This document shows, piece by piece, positions 10,834-24,309 of a stretch of DNA of 64,000 nt. Position 1 is the first letter of the stretch. Each line of letters starts with the position of its first letter. The position numbers were made by a program, and so were the translations under genes. Below the pieces are notes generated by a model that was given only the letters and a program-made list of their open reading frames with translations, searched no databases and was not told where the DNA came from. Source of the DNA: Adenanthera pavonina (lineage: Eukaryota; Streptophyta; Magnoliopsida; Fabales; Fabaceae). The stretch covers positions 30,488,501 to 30,552,500 of the forward strand of contig JAIVEN010000006.1 of NCBI GenBank assembly GCA_026686845.1. The letters run 5' to 3'.

Positions 10834-13038
10834 TCACTTTTTCTTGGACTTGGACTTCTTGTTGTAAGTCTTGTCAAAAGACTTTCCAATTTGGTCGGAT
10901 ATCTTCTTCCCCTTTTTGGCATCATCAGGAAGGTGTGCAAAATCAGCAAGAGGAGGGATCTGAGACACTGGAATAGCTTGAAGAGGCACAGAGACAAAAG
11001 GCAGTTCTAGATTGAGCTTTAGCAAAGACTCAGAAACTTCAGGACTTGTGTCCTCAGCATCAGAGATTTCAAGAAGTTCATGAATTTTTTGCCTTGTAAC
11101 AGCCAACTGAGCCCTTCGTGCCTCCAAGAAACCATAAGTAGAAACAGGTGAGGGAGCAGGAGGACGGAACATTTCTTCAAGCCTTAACCTTTGAGCTTGT
11201 AATAGAGCATTATGTGCAATGGCTTTCAAATCAACATAGGGCACAATGCTCCTTTCTTCATTTAGGGCAGCTTGCATGAATGGTGAAGAGGAGATAGCTG
11301 CCACTAGTCTCTCAACTTGCTCAAATTCTTGAGATGAAAGAATTGAGTTTTGAGCATCTTTTGGAATGGGCTCATGGGAGCCTGGTTCCTGAGGACCTTC
11401 TTCCTCCATGCCATAGTCTAAGGAAGGACTAGGACTTGCCTCATTGTTGGAGGACTGTGGTGTGCTCAATGTGCCAACAGCCTCAGTATCATGTACATTA
11501 TCATCAAGAATAGGAGAGGCTAGCACAAAAGGACTTGGAGGTTCAAGAGTTGGAGACATAACAAGCTTAGAGAATCTTAGCTGAGGTGGAGCTGATGTGG
11601 CAGGAATGGCACTACGAATGTTTTCATATGCATCAACAACTACTTTCATGTTTTTAGCCAACTGATGAATCTGATCTTGCAGATGAGCAAATTTGGCATT
11701 TTGTTCATCTTTAATGCTGAGTATGAGTATAGATAAACTGTCATACAACTCAGTGATCTTTGTTGGCTTGGCTCGAGAGGAAGGAGTGGATGGAATTTGA
11801 GTTTGAGCAGGTTGAGATGGAGATGGGATAGGCTGAAAAGGCTGAGGTGTGGGTCTTGGAGGAGCCTCAGAGGTGCCTTCTTGCTGCAGGGAGGCATCTT
11901 CATCAAAGAAGAGATCTTCAGATTTTCCAGCTCCCTTTCCAATCCATCTTCCATCTTTCTTCTCTATACCTATCCTTTGTAGCTCTTCTTCCTTGATGAT
12001 CTTAGTAGGCTTCCCTTTCCCTTTCTCAAGATGTTGGATTTGGGCATACTGAAGGATCTTGGAGATGATTGCTGCAAAAGGAAGTGTAGAGTCTTTCCCC
12101 TGATCTCTAGCCTTGATCATACGTTGGAGAATGATATGTCCCATGTTGATAAGCTTCCCACGCATGATTGCTACCATCACATGTACTTCTGCCCTTGTGA
12201 TCAAATTGAAGCTACCACCCTTGTTGAAGATGATCCTAGACACAATGTAGTATAGGATTCTCACTTGAGCACTGAGGTCAATGGGCTTCAGCAAGTTTAT
12301 GGGTGGCCTATTCTTCTTTCTTCTGAACAAGGTATTCAGGATTGTGCTCTCTTTGTAGTTCAAGAAAGGTCCTCCTTCTTCATCTGTAGTTTTTGCCTCA
12401 TCCATATACCCAGAAGCAGTAATGTCAATCTTCAAGCCATCTTGCCCTGAAATTTCTAAAACCTCATTAAAGGTTTCATCTGTTAGCCAGATGGTCCTTG
12501 ATCTCAGACTGACTTCCCATTTCTTCTTCTTGCTGTTGTATTTCAGAGAGGCATACCAAGTCTTGACTACCTCATTATCATATCTCTCCAGTATTTTTAA
12601 CAAACTTTTATATCTTATCATCCAAAGCTTGGCATCAAAGTTGTTAGAAATTAAAAATTTCTCCATATTCACACAGTGAGGCTTTATTACCTTCTTGCTC
12701 ACAAATTTGGTCGTATATTCCTCCTGAATGTGAGCATTGCTCCATAATGGCAATGTGGTTAGCTCGTATTCTCCAGATTTAGTACTGGAGGAGGAAGAAG
12801 AAGCAGCAGCAGCAGGAGTAGTAGTAGAAACCATAGGCTCTGTTTTCTTTAGAGAGGACGATCCATATTTCTTTGAATCAGCCTTTGGAGTAGTTTTCTA
12901 CCTTTTGGAGGGAGTTGCTTTTCTGGATTCACCCTTTCTTTTCAGTTTCTCACTCTCTTAGAAGGCATATTGGGATTTCACCATTCTTTTTGGCTGAGAC
13001 TCTCCCTTTCCAACGTCTGGATTTTTTACTCTTGCCAT
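10834..13038 (-). pseudogene. Element A third ORF (ORF3), two early stops
   Basis: This is the same ORF as in elements C and D, about 735 codons from ATG at 13038. A TAA at 12958-12960 and a TAG at 12898-12900 interrupt the N-terminal basic region; the rest is open (666 codons from an internal ATG at 12834). Layout: Lys/Arg-rich N-terminus, Ser/Ala linker, conserved globular region (about codons 100-330) that includes RSRTIWL and RGKLINMGHIILQRM, Pro/Gln-rich linker, coiled-coil-like segment around ELYDSLSILILSIKDEQ, acidic Pro/Ser-rich region, and a Lys-rich tail KKSKSKKK. No membrane segment is visible. Function unknown; see the element D copy. Confidence 0.85.
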
Positions 13039-14031
13039 TTTTGTGGAGGAATGAATCAGAAGGATGCTAAGAATGGGTTTAGAGGGTGCGAAGAGAAGTT
13101 TAATCGGTGAAAAATGAAGATTTATGGATAGAATTAATGGGAATTGAAGAGAGAATCTGAACAGACTCGAGAAAGAGACGAATAGGGTTGCGTTTATTCA
13201 GAGGATGACGTTTGGTTTTAACGTGTGTAATCGTAGGATAGAAAAATTTTGAGGGGTCAAAATTCAAACTTCGAGTAGTTACAAGTTAACCCATCTAGCA
13301 AAGCTTACTGACAGATGAATTTTCACCTGGAAGTTCGTCTGACAGAGGCTTGGTTCATGAAACAAGAGATGAACAGACGAACTTTATTTCAACAAAGTTC
13401 AAACTACAAAGAACCAGGCAATAAGCCATTATCAATAAAACAGTCAATAGACGAATTTTACTTATGAAAATTTGTCTTTCAGAGATACAACAATGTGTGC
13501 ATGTTTCAATTTACGAATTTTGAATTAGAATTCGAATTTCAACATTTTGTAAAGAGTTTCCAACATGCGTATTTTGAGAAATGGAAATTTGTACAATCAT
13601 CATGTCGGACAAAGATAACATTGGCACTTTATTTTTGAAAATTCAAATTTTCATAGTTCCACAGACGAATTTTGAAGGACACCGAGAATTGTTACAATGT
13701 ATAGCAAGCTGAAATTCATCTAATGGGCATCTAAATTTGAATGTTGAGCATGCTGACTTGTTTAAAAACACAATTTATCATGGAAATTCATATAATACAC
13801 AACTAAAATGCAAATTTTAACTTTATAAACTTACAAAACAGATCTAGATGCTTAAATTTCTGGCTTTCTTTTTCATCTTTTCACTGTGTCATCCAGATCA
13901 GCTCCATTATATGGTTCTGATATCATTTGAACTTGTGAGGGGAACCTACAACTTATATTAAACACACTCCAATGCCAAAGTTAGGATTGATTCAATGTCA
14001 AAAACTTTAATTAAGATAAGTATTAGTATAT
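13039..14031 (-). other. Element A pol-ORF3 spacer with repeated motif
   Basis: About 1 kb without coding potential separates the end of pol from ORF3. It holds several CAGACGAA / AGATGAATTTT / GACGAATTTT motifs (for example around 13308, 13376, 13450 and 13660), mostly inverted relative to the main orientation in the LTR. A donor-like GTAAGT (14032-14037) and an acceptor-like TTCTTAG (AG at 13067-13068) bracket it on the minus strand. Confidence 0.7.
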
Positions 14032-14033
14032 AC

Positions 14034-17000
14034 TTACAATTCATTGGAATTTACCATACCCAATTCTCTTCTAATTTTACAATGTCTATCTTCTGGAAAG
14101 GGCTTTATTAGAATGTCAGCAACTTGATCCTCGGTGGGAATGTATTCTAATCTGATTTCTCCTTTCAGAACATGATCCCTTATAAAGTGATGCCTAACTT
14201 CAATATGCTTTGTCCTTGAATGCATGACAAGATTCTTTGTGATGCTAATAGCACTTTGGTTGTCACACTTTATTAGTATTTCTTTCATCTCAACCTCTAG
14301 ATCTTCAAGTTGCTGCTTCATCCATATAACTTGGGCACAACAGCTACCAGCTGCAACATATTCAACTTCTGTAGTGGATAAAGCCATACTGTTTTGCTTC
14401 TTACTGAACCATGACACCAGTGATCCTCCAATGAACTGACACGTTCCACTTGTGCTTTTTCTGTCAGTTTTGGATCCAGCAAAGTCAACATCAGTGTATC
14501 CAATGAGATCTTCATCATTGCCCTTTGGGAACTAAAGTCCCTTTGTGAAGTTCCAATTAAATATCTGAATATGCGTTTCACAGCAGTTACATGGATTTTT
14601 TTAGGACATGATTGGAACCTTGCACACATACAAACACTGAACATGATGTTAGGTCTGCTGGCAGTTAGGTATAGCAGAGATCCAATCATTCTTCTTTATT
14701 GGGTTGTGTTAAAGGTTTTTCCTCCTTCATCCATGTCAAGCTTAGTTGCAGTAGCCATATGAGTTCCCACTGGCTTGGCTTTTTCTAAGCCAAACTTTTT
14801 CAGCAGCTCTTTCAGATATTTTGATTGGTTGATGAAGATACCATTATCACATTGCTTAATTTGCAGTCCAAGGAAAAAGTTAAACTCACCCATCATTGAC
14901 ATTTCGAACTCACCTTGCATTAGCTTAGAAAAATTCTTGCAAAGAGATTCATTCGTAGCACCAGATGTAATATCATCAACATAAATTTGAACAATAAGTA
15001 AATCTTTGTTTTCTTTCTTAGTGAACAAAGTAGTATCTACTTTTCCTCTATTGAATCCCTTTTCAGTTAGAAAGTTACTTAGTCTTTCATACCATGCTCT
15101 AGGAGCTTGTTTTAAACCATAAAGAGCTTTCTTTAGTTTATAAACATGGTATGGTTTTGTAGAGTCCTCACAGCCTAGAGGTTGATCTACATAAACTTCT
15201 TCCATGATATATCCATTTAGAAAAGCACTTTTCATATCCATTTGATATAACATTATGTTTTTCATGAATGCATATGCTAACAGGATTCTAATTACTTCTA
15301 ATCTAGCAACTGGAGCAAAGGTTTCTTCAAAATCAATGCCTTCTTCTTGATTATATCCTTTGGCAACCAGTCTTACTTTATTTCTTATTATTGTTCCAAA
15401 TTCATCAAGTTTATTTCTGAAGACCCATTTAATGCTAATGATAGGGTGACTTTTAGGTCTAGGCACTAAATCCTAAACTTGATTTCTTTCAAATTGATTT
15501 AATTCATCTTGCATGGCCAAAATCCAATATTCATCACTTAAGGCTTCTTCAGTACACTTAGGTTCAATTTGAGAAATGAAAGCACAATTGATCATCTGGT
15601 CTCTTAGCTGTTTTCTAGTTTTAACTTTCTCTTGAACATCCCCAATCACTTGATCAACAGGATGATTCCTTTGATATCTCCAAGCTCTGGGAAGTTCTTG
15701 AGATATATTTTCATTATTCTCATCCTCAGAGTCTTTCTCCTAAATATCTTCCTTTATGTTAATAGATTCAGATATTTTTGGAGATTCAGTTTTATCTTCT
15801 TCAGAAATATCTAAGTTCTTAAATTTTGAAATAAGATCATCTTCATCAGTAACATGCTTGGAATCTGTTTCATTTTCAATAAACATAACATGCATAGATT
15901 CCTCTACAGATTTAGTTTTCTTATTAAAAATTCTATATGCTTTACTCCTACTAGAATAGCCCAGAAATATACCTTGATCAGATTTGACATCAAACTTACC
16001 CAGATTCTCCTTTCCAATGTTGTGGATGAAACATTTACAACCGATCACATGTAGATATGAGAGGTTTGGCTTCCTTCCTTTGTACAGTTCATAAGGAGTC
16101 TTCCCCAGAATTGGTCTGATGTAGGCTCTGTTTATGATGTAACATGCTGTGTTTACTGCATCAGCCCAGAATACTTGAGAGTTCCTTTTCATTTAACATT
16201 GCTCTTGCCATCTCTCCAATTGTTCGGTTCTTCCTTTCTACCACTCCATTCTGCTGAGGAGTTCTTGGGGTTGAGAAGTTATAATCAATTCCATGTTCAT
16301 CACAGTACTCCAAAAAGCATGAATTTTCAAACTCTCCTCCATGGTCAGACCTAATAGACATAATAGAAATACCCTTCTTATTTTGCACTTTCTTAGCTAA
16401 GGTTAGAAATGCATCAAAGGTTTCACTCTTGGAGGAAAGAAACAAAGTCTAGGTAAATCTAGAGTAATCATCCACAATCACAAGAACATATAAATTTCCA
16501 CCAACGCTTTTTACTCTAGATGGACCAATCAGATCTATATGCAATAGTTGCAGTGGTCTAGAAGTGGTGACTACATTTTTAGATTTAAAAGATTATTTAG
16601 TTTGCTTTCCTTTAAGACATGCATCACACTCTGTCTTTTTTGAAAGAGATTTTTGGTAATCCAGTGACTAACTCATTCTTAACCAGTTTTGATAGTTGGT
16701 TCATATTCACATGTGCTAATCTTCTATACCACAGCCAACTATCATTATTCTGATTAATTAAACAAACAGAATCTAAGCAAGGAAGTTCATCAAGATCAAT
16801 AATACAGTAGTTACCATTCCTTTGAGCCTTGAAGATTACTTTGTGATTACTTTTTTCGATGACCAGGCAAAATTTTGAGTCAAACAGTACCTAGTTACCT
16901 TTGTCACATGTCTGACTCACACTTAGTAGATTGTGATTGAGACCAATTACAAACAGCACCTCTTCAATAGATGTCTCTGGATTCTTGCCCACAATTCCAA

Positions 17001-17172
17001 TTCCAACTATTTTGCCATATTGATCACCTCTAAAAGTTACCTTTCCTCCCTTTTTATCTGTAAGGGTGATGAACTTCTCCTTGTCACCAGTCATGTGACT
17101 TGAGCAAGCACTGTCTATATACCATTTGTTGCTTTTTCTTGCTTTAAGATAGATCTGTAAAATAAAATTCAG
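14034..17172 (-). pseudogene. pol: Element A pol polyprotein, multiply frameshifted
   Basis: Copia polyprotein remnant. It shows the retroviral-type aspartic protease motif DSACSSHMT just after the start (about 17120), GAG-pre-integrase and integrase pieces (RSDHGGEFEN about 16340, QQNGVVERKNR about 16240), reverse transcriptase with YVDD at about 14970, and RNase H with a DNQSA motif at about 14260. At least five frame breaks split it (roughly 16890, 16450, 16170, 15730 and 14690, plus an in-frame stop near 15470). It begins in the -1 frame relative to gag, whose TGA is at 17169-17171. It cannot make a working polyprotein. Confidence 0.9.
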
Positions 17173-18966
17173 AGTTTCCTTTTAGGTACCCAAATTTGCT
17201 TGGTCCTTTTCTGTCAGTGGCATTTTCCCTAGATACAAGTGTATCTTTGGGAACCCATTTTACCTTCCTGTCAAGTCCATTTTTCCTCTATGCACATGAA
17301 TTGGAGATATATCCCTTCTTGTTACAGAAGTGACAGGCAGTGAAAGGGTTGCTACATTGAAACGCAGGAAGAAAACAATGCAAATAATATTTTTATTTCG
17401 TATGTTTTGGTTGATCATAGGATTCAATGCGATTTAAAGTATGATCTTTCTTTTTATGTCCATTAACATGCACAAAATGCCTCAAATACAGATTTTGATT
17501 TTTCTTTTTAATCTTTTCTTTTACTGCGCAAGGATCATAGCCAAGTCCAGCCTTTCCTTGTATGATTCTCTGGCTTCCCATTAAAGCAAACAACATATCT
17601 TTGCCCTTAGTAAGTCTAGCCATTCCTTTTAGTAGATAGTCATTAGTTTGCTCTAATTCAATATATAATGTACAACAAGCAGATTCAAATTTATGCATAG
17701 ATGTAATGTCAGAGCTACTACACTGAGATTCTAGCTTATTAATCCTTTTCTTAGTCTGTTTTAGTTCTTTAGCAGTCTTAATGAATTCATCATGCAGTTC
17801 ATGAAATGCATCAAGTAATTCAGAATAGAAAGATTCAGATTCATATACCTCATCCTCATGATCATTGATGGATGGATCTTGAGTTTCTTCAGATGCAAAT
17901 GCCATCAAGCAGATATTGGCAATCTCCTCTTCATCATCATCTTCTTCATTTGAGCTGTTACCCCAGATTGATGAGATGTATTCCCTCTTCTTCTTACTCT
18001 TGTCAGCAGCTTTCTTTTCCTTTTCTTTCTTCTTTAGGAATAGTGGACAATCTCATTTGATGTGTCCTTATTTTTGCATTCATAGCAGGTGATGGATTCT
18101 TTTCCATCTTTCTTGTTGTCTGATGCTGCTCCTTTCTTGAAGAATCTTTTGTTTCTTTTCTTGTTGTAGAATCTTCCGAATTTTCTGACCATCATAGCCA
18201 GAGCTTCTTCATCTAGTTCTTCTCCATCATCAGATTCTTCTTCCTTTTCTTCAGCACCTTTCATAGCAAGACCTTTCTTTTTCCTGTCATGTCCTGCTTC
18301 CTTGGAAGCCTTCATCTTTCCCTCATATTCTTCAAGACTACTGAAGAGGGCTGTGATTGAGGCCATTGATTCTCTTCTGGCTTCCTCTATTGCTATTACT
18401 TTGGGTTGTCATTCCAGAGGAAGAGCTCAAAGTATTTTTCTCACCTTTTCTGGTTGGGTGTATTCTTTGCCAAGACTCTTCAATTGATTCCCAGTAAGGG
18501 TGAATCTCTTTTGCAGCTCTTTGATGCTCTCTCCTTCTATGATTCTAAAGCTTTCGTATTCACCAATGCAGGAGTTTAGTTTGTTTTCTCTTACTCCACT
18601 AGTTCCTTCATGAACGATTTCTAAAGTGTCCCACATATCCTTGGCTGTGGAACATTGTGACACTCTGTAGAATTTGTCTTGGTTTACTGTACTGACCAGG
18701 CAGTGTTTTTCCTTAAAGTTCAGCAAGACACTTCTCCTGTCTTCCTCATTCCATTCGTCCTCTGGCTTCTCCTTGTATTTTCTATAATCCTGCAGCTTCA
18801 TTGGGACAAAGTCTCCCTTCTGGATGACAGACCAAATGTCTAGATCAATAGACTGGAGATAGATCTGCATTCTTATCTTCCAGTATCCATAGTGTTCTCC
18901 ATTAAAACCAGGTGGTCTATTTGTATTGTTTTCCTCAGGTAGTATACTTTCTCCAAAGCCAACCAT
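17169..18966 (-). pseudogene. gag: Element A gag, frameshifted
   Basis: This is the copia-type Gag (UBN2-like) with PPGFNGEHYGYWKIRMQIYL near the start. ATG at 18966 follows the primer site by about 40 bp. A run open from 18966 to 18427 is followed by frame breaks at about 18420 and 18050. The first zinc knuckle region (CYECK near 18075) is damaged. A second knuckle near the end reads CHFCNKKGYISNSC, with Tyr in place of the His ligand. Gag forms the virus-like particle and binds RNA; this copy is not functional. Confidence 0.85.
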
Positions 18967-19005
18967 TGAATTTCCTGGACTGTTAGATCCTTTGTTTGGG
19001 AATCT

Positions 19006-19019
19006 GGGCTCTGATACCA
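19006..19019 (-). other. Primer binding site, initiator Met tRNA (element A)
   Basis: On the minus strand TGGTATCAGAGCCC lies 2 bases after the 5' LTR. TGGTATCAGAGC is the standard plant copia site complementary to the 3' end of initiator tRNA-Met. It fixes the 5' LTR boundary at 19022 and the orientation of the element. Confidence 0.95.
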
Positions 19020-19021
19020 CT

Positions 19022-20680
19022 TGTTAGATAAGCTGGTTTCCTATAAGGGGGATGAATTGGGAAGATTAAAATTTTCTGCAAAAGTCAAGCGTATAATGAA
19101 GACAAATAACACTGTAAAACAGAGTACAATATAATAGCAATGTAAGAGCAGTAAAGGAGAAGGATTGACATAGATGTTTTTCCTAGTTTGGTCTTTCTAT
19201 CTTGACCTACGTCCAGTCCCCAAGCAACTACTTGAGATTCTTAACTATCATGCAAGAATCCAGTGGGCTTATTGCAATTACCTCAATACAGCTTTGATGC
19301 TTTGTTCTTAGAGCTTACAAGTTCTCTTTCTGCACTCTAGCCAAGTGCTTCTCAAATCCCTTGTGATATTCCCTCACAAGAAAATCTTTCCTTCAGATGA
19401 AGATAAGATTGATTACAAAGAATGAACTCTATAATTTAGAGTGTATATGAAAGTTTAAGTGCAGAAGATTGAAGTATGAGAGTAAAAGACATTGAGTTGA
19501 GAATTTGATAGAGTTTCAGTATATACAATGTTAAAATCATTTTCCACAACTTCAAATGATGTTATATTTATAGATTTAGGTCTTAACTATACGTTAGAGA
19601 CGAAATCTATCTGTTGGAGAAGTTACCCAATGGTTACTCTGAAAAACTATCCGTTCACCAACCGCATTTAATGCTTCTGACATCCAAAAGTTCATATTTT
19701 AGTTAGTCAATAGACAAATTTGACAGAGATCAAAAGTTAAAGACTTCAACGTTAAATTTCAAAGTTCATCTGTTGTAAAGCAAAGTTCGAATTTTCATAA
19801 TTGAGAGAATTTTTTGTGTTGGAACATATGATTTTTCAAGTTAAAAAGTTCTTCTTAAAAGTGTGAATAGTAGTCCCAAATTGCTACAGTGCCTTCGCAG
19901 TTCAAATTTTGGTTCCCAAAATTCGTCTATCAGTGGGCAACTCAATTAGGCACAATAGTTCATCTTTTCAAAATTTGAAGTTTCAAGATTCAAAGTTCGT
20001 CTGTTAGAGAGAACTCTTATCAGACTTAGTTCAAAATTTGAATTTCTAAGTGCTAATATTCATATGACAACAGATTGTCGTAACATACTTGCAAGCTTTA
20101 TTTCTGAAATTTGAATTTTCAATATCAAAGTTTGTCTGTCAGTGGGCTATCTTGGAATTGTTTTTAAACTTTGTTTTCAGATGAACGTTGACATATCCTC
20201 AGAAGAATTTTTCATTGTTCATGAATTATGTTTTGTCAGAAATTCAAACTTTCAAAAGCTAAAGTTCGTCTGTCAGAGAAGGCTCCTATCAGACTTGATT
20301 CAAAGTTCAAATTTTTGCAGTTAAAGCTCGTCTATCAGAGAAGGCTCTTTTCAAACTTGTTCATTTTCAATTCAAAATTCGAATTTCCAAAGTCAAAGTT
20401 CAAATTTTCAAAACAACAGATCAGTATTAACCTTTCAAACTTCGCCTGTTGATGAGTGTTATTCAAATATTCTATGAATTAACATAGAATCATAGTTTTA
20501 AAACATCTTTTTACCAATTCAAAGTCTTTTACTCAATTTAAACACTATTAGAGATTCTACATCTATTCTTGTGCTGGTTTTTCTTGAATTTCTTCACTTG
20601 AGATCTTTTGTGCACCTTTGATATCTTCTCTCCAAGCTCTTAACGGTTGGTTTGGAAACATCAAAACACTTGATTCAACA
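19022..20680 (-). repeat. Element A 5' LTR
   Basis: The LTR is 1659 bp and matches 8881-10533 end to end, with scattered substitutions and small indels visible in every line of an eye alignment. Its outer end, CTTGATTCAACA, is followed by the GCCTC duplication. Divergence between the two LTRs indicates an insertion clearly older than that of element C. Confidence 0.93.
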
Positions 20681-20685
20681 GCCTC

Positions 20686-21639
20686 GTGTCTAGATCGTGA
20701 GGTTGATAAATATATCTAGCACTAAATCATTGTCCTTTGTCCGGGAAGATCTAGGTGGCAGTGGTTTGGGGATGTACCTTCCCTAAATCACCACCAATTC
20801 AAGTGTTCTAGGAGAAAGGAAGCCATGATCTACTCATTAGTGGAATGACCTTTGGCCCGATTATGAGTAATGGTTGTGAGCCTAGTAGTGCCTCGAAATT
20901 GGCATTTATCGCTTGTTGGAAGGGGGTTGCTTATCAAAGTTACTTTGTGATAGTAACTAGCTCATGGTTTCTGCTGTGATCGATGTAGGTTTTGCATATC
21001 ATATGCATGAAATTTTCATATTGCATATTGCATATTGAATAAGTGTAATTATATATATATGTATATTAAACTATGTACCTGACTTGAAATGTGTGTGTAT
21101 GGGTAAAACCTTTTTATGGTTGAACCTCTTGTTTTTACAGTTGCCCCTGGTTACTAGAATGTTTGTCTCACCTCCTATTGATAACCATTTACGAGAGAAG
21201 ATTTCAGTTCTAGCAAGATAATGCCTGAGGCAATTTCTTCTTTGGCCAGTGCACGGGATATTTGAGTACTCATGATTGGTATAAACTCATCCAAGAATGC
21301 ATATTATATGTTTGTTTAGTACTATTCCAAGTGTAGAGATATGATTGGATACCATATGTGATATGGTTTTGGGAATCCACCTGATCATTAGCTTGGGTTT
21401 CTAGTTAAGATGCATGTCTTTTGTCCTCTTTTGCCCAAGGTTGCTTGGGGTTAGGACGTGTTTGGATGTATGTATAGTGAGTGGTAAGGTTCTATCCTTT
21501 GTGGTTGTGTGTGCTAAACCAATCTTGGTGTTTTCTAATAAGGTATATGGTAGTTATAAATGTTATCAGGCATATGCCTCACTCATTGTTAATGAGAGTT
21601 TAGGGTCTAGGGCATTGGTTGCCCACATGTACTTTGAAG
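20686..21639. other. Non-coding flank right of element A
   Basis: This sequence continues the unit cut by element A (the 8846-8875 flank). No gene is recognised. The style (moderate GC, no ORF) suggests decayed retroelement non-coding sequence. Confidence 0.4.
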
Positions 21640-22240
21640 AAGTTAAGTGAGGTACAAGATCATTTGGGAATTATATGGGAAAAGGGTATGTCAATCGATG
21701 AGTAAGTTTGGAGTTTGAGGTAGTCAAAACCTAAAAGAGGGGTTTTCTTTGGGTGCCACCTCCTTGAACAATGTTCTCATGTAATTTGTGACCTGTTCGA
21801 ATTGATTGGATGATCAAAAGGTCAATGGTTGGGAATTGAGAGATATTAGAGGCTAGTTTTGGCCAAAAAGTGACCATTTCAGTCATGGATATTCTAACTC
21901 TCCATAGGTTGGTGTCTATTGTTAGAGGAGATGTAAAGTGACTTGTACACATTGGAATCATGCTAATTGAAGATCTGGTTAAAGAGTTATGCACGTCCAA
22001 ATTTTGTCCCAAAAACCAAAATTGCTGTCATTTGACACCAACAAGTGGCGTCGTGGCACCATATTCCTAGGACACCATGCCATAAGGGAGAACTACCTCC
22101 TTCATTTTCACTTCATCTCACCGTAGTTCGTAGTCCTCTAGTCATGTTTAATCCTACTTCCTAAGTCTCTCCTGTTATCATCTCACTTTGTGTCTCCTTT
22201 TTGTTGTTTTTCATTTATGTCTTGGTCCATTTCAGATCAA
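21640..22240. repeat. Dispersed repeat shared with 1312-1973
   Basis: It shares ordered blocks with 1430-1930: GTCAAAACCTAAA, TTTGGGTG...CCTCCTTG, an AAAAATAACCAT/AAAAAGTGACCAT block, and GTAAAGTGACTTGTA. The copies have drifted considerably. No coding content is seen. It is probably part of a retroelement LTR or untranslated region. Confidence 0.5.
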
Positions 22241-24304
22241 GTTATCTCCTAGAAACTGTTTTATGTGTTACATTTCACACTCTGTTAGCCTCGAATAGAA
22301 TAGAGTCGAACTCAAAGCCAAAGCTTAATTTGATTGATTTTATCAATAGCAAACTACAAGACTATCGTTCTCATTCCTTGGTTCTAACCGAGATAGGGAT
22401 TTTGATGCAACATAGCTAAAAGATTAATTTTTCCCCCTAGATCTTGCATCCATGTCACGAATGTCCTAGCTAAAAGGAGTATTTCAAATAAGAAACAATT
22501 ATGTGATTCGATTTCCTAGATATAAAGTCGGTTTTAATGCAAAAATCACATTTTTTATATATAAAAATTAAAAGCACTTTTAAAAATTTTAAGGGTATCT
22601 CTTTAAACTTTTAAAAATAATCAAAATATAAAAAATATAGTTTACTACTTATTTTAAGAAGCAATTCTGAGTAACTTCTAAAGAAAAAGTAGTTGTGATA
22701 GATGGGAGAGAGAAATGTTAAAGAGGAGGAGGTGCATCAAAATAACTTAAAAAATTAAAAAAATAATAATATTTGACTCATAGGAATATTATAATATAAA
22801 TTTCTACTTTTTTTAATTACAAAATAATTTAAAAAGTGTTTTTTTTATTCTATCCAAACACGAAATAATTTTTTTTTCATATAATCTCTAAATAATTAAT
22901 TAATTTTTTAAATAATCTAAAAATCACTTTTTTTTTTAAATCTAAAACAAATAGGCCCATGATCCTTGACCCTACCTGATTTTGTTAGGGAAGCTGTTCT
23001 TCATGGTCAACTAGGACTTGTCCCCATCTGATATGTTGTACTTATGGGATTCTGTTCACCCTCATTTGTCTACTAGAGAGAAAAAAAAGGAAGAAGAGGA
23101 AGAAAAAACCACCCTCCATCAACAATATACAATGTAATATTATATTGCATATAACATATATTTCCTAAGTTTTATTGAAAATTAAAAAAATAGATACTTA
23201 CTTAATTTATTGAATAAATTTAAAATTAGTAAAAAGTTACTATTTAATATATTTTCATTATTAAAAATATATTAGCTATATATTTTTATTATTTTTTGTT
23301 TTTAAATTATTTATAAATTTTACAGTGTTATATATGATTTATTATCAATTGACATTCTCTTACATTATAAAAACATTTTAAATCGTTCTATTTTAGGAAC
23401 ATTTCTAATCATTATTAATAATATACTCAAAATAAAAATATTAAATAATAAAAAAAAATATATAAAATATTTCTCCCCCACACACAAAAAAAAAAAAAGT
23501 TGCATGCCGGCTACGCCTATCTCATCAATTCTTTATCTCCTTAGTGAGGAAAAAAAAAAAAAAAGAAAACCAATCGATTCCTTACCTCACAAGTTTCTAA
23601 AATGATAAAATTAATTAATGATAGAATGGCAGTAACAATTAACAGATTAGATTTAGTCCACATTTTATAAGATACTTTTATATTTATTGTGTTATAGTTA
23701 GAAAATCGTATATTTGCTGTACTTTTTATTTAAAAAAACTTTTTGATCAAAATATATAATAAACAACATGCATGTAACTTTTCTATTAATTTTTCCTCTT
23801 TCTTTTTTTTTTTTAATGTTGAAACCCAAAGAAAATGTCCCCATTCGTTGAAGGATCTCAATTTTGGTGCGTGGTAGATAAGCATATTGTTTTTGGTTCG
23901 TATTTAGAAATTTTAAATGCTTACGTAAAATCACCATCAGAGAACGAGTAGCTTATTTTGACCCAAAAAAAAGATAAATATATAATATTATAATTAATTT
24001 CTTAAATACACATATTTATAGAAGGACAAAATGTAAATAAAATACATTTATCATATGATATGTATCACTAGGTATCATAAATTTTTCTTCCTTAAAAAAT
24101 TCTGAAATGACCTCAAAGTTTATAAAAAAGAACTCAGTTTTTTGTTTTTTGATTTAGATATCATTATATTACTTTTGAAATACTTGTTTCAAATACAAAC
24201 TGTTTTATATTTTTTTAATTTTTGATGTGCTTATTTGTCGAATATGTATATAATTTTATATATTCATTTCTTATACCCGCATCCTAAAAGTCTTAAATTT
24301 GTTG
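22241..24304. other. AT-rich stretch, no gene seen
   Basis: This is very AT-rich DNA with homopolymer runs (for example A runs near 23485 and 23555). No recognisable ORF, RNA gene or clean repeat boundary was found. Short direct repeats of the TTTTAAAAATT type are low-complexity. Confidence 0.4.
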
Positions 24305-24309
24305 TATAT

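Larger units (their letters stand above)
8881..20680 (-). mobile_element. Copia element A, full-length, degenerate, with third ORF
   Basis: The element is 11.8 kb, bounded by two LTRs (8881-10533 and 19022-20680) and a GCCTC duplication. Minus-strand order: 5' LTR, initiator-tRNA primer site, gag, pol (protease, integrase, reverse transcriptase, RNase H), non-coding spacer, third ORF, polypurine tract, 3' LTR. Integrase before reverse transcriptase is diagnostic of Ty1/copia. Long LTRs and an extra 3' ORF recall the SIRE/Maximus lineage. Frameshifts and stops in all three genes, and obvious differences between the two LTRs, show an old, immobile copy. Confidence 0.95.

Noticed and set aside
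22530..22960. Possible MITE in AT-rich DNA near a CAAATAGGCCC-like end
   Set aside because: No inverted partner or duplication could be located; the similarity is low-complexity.
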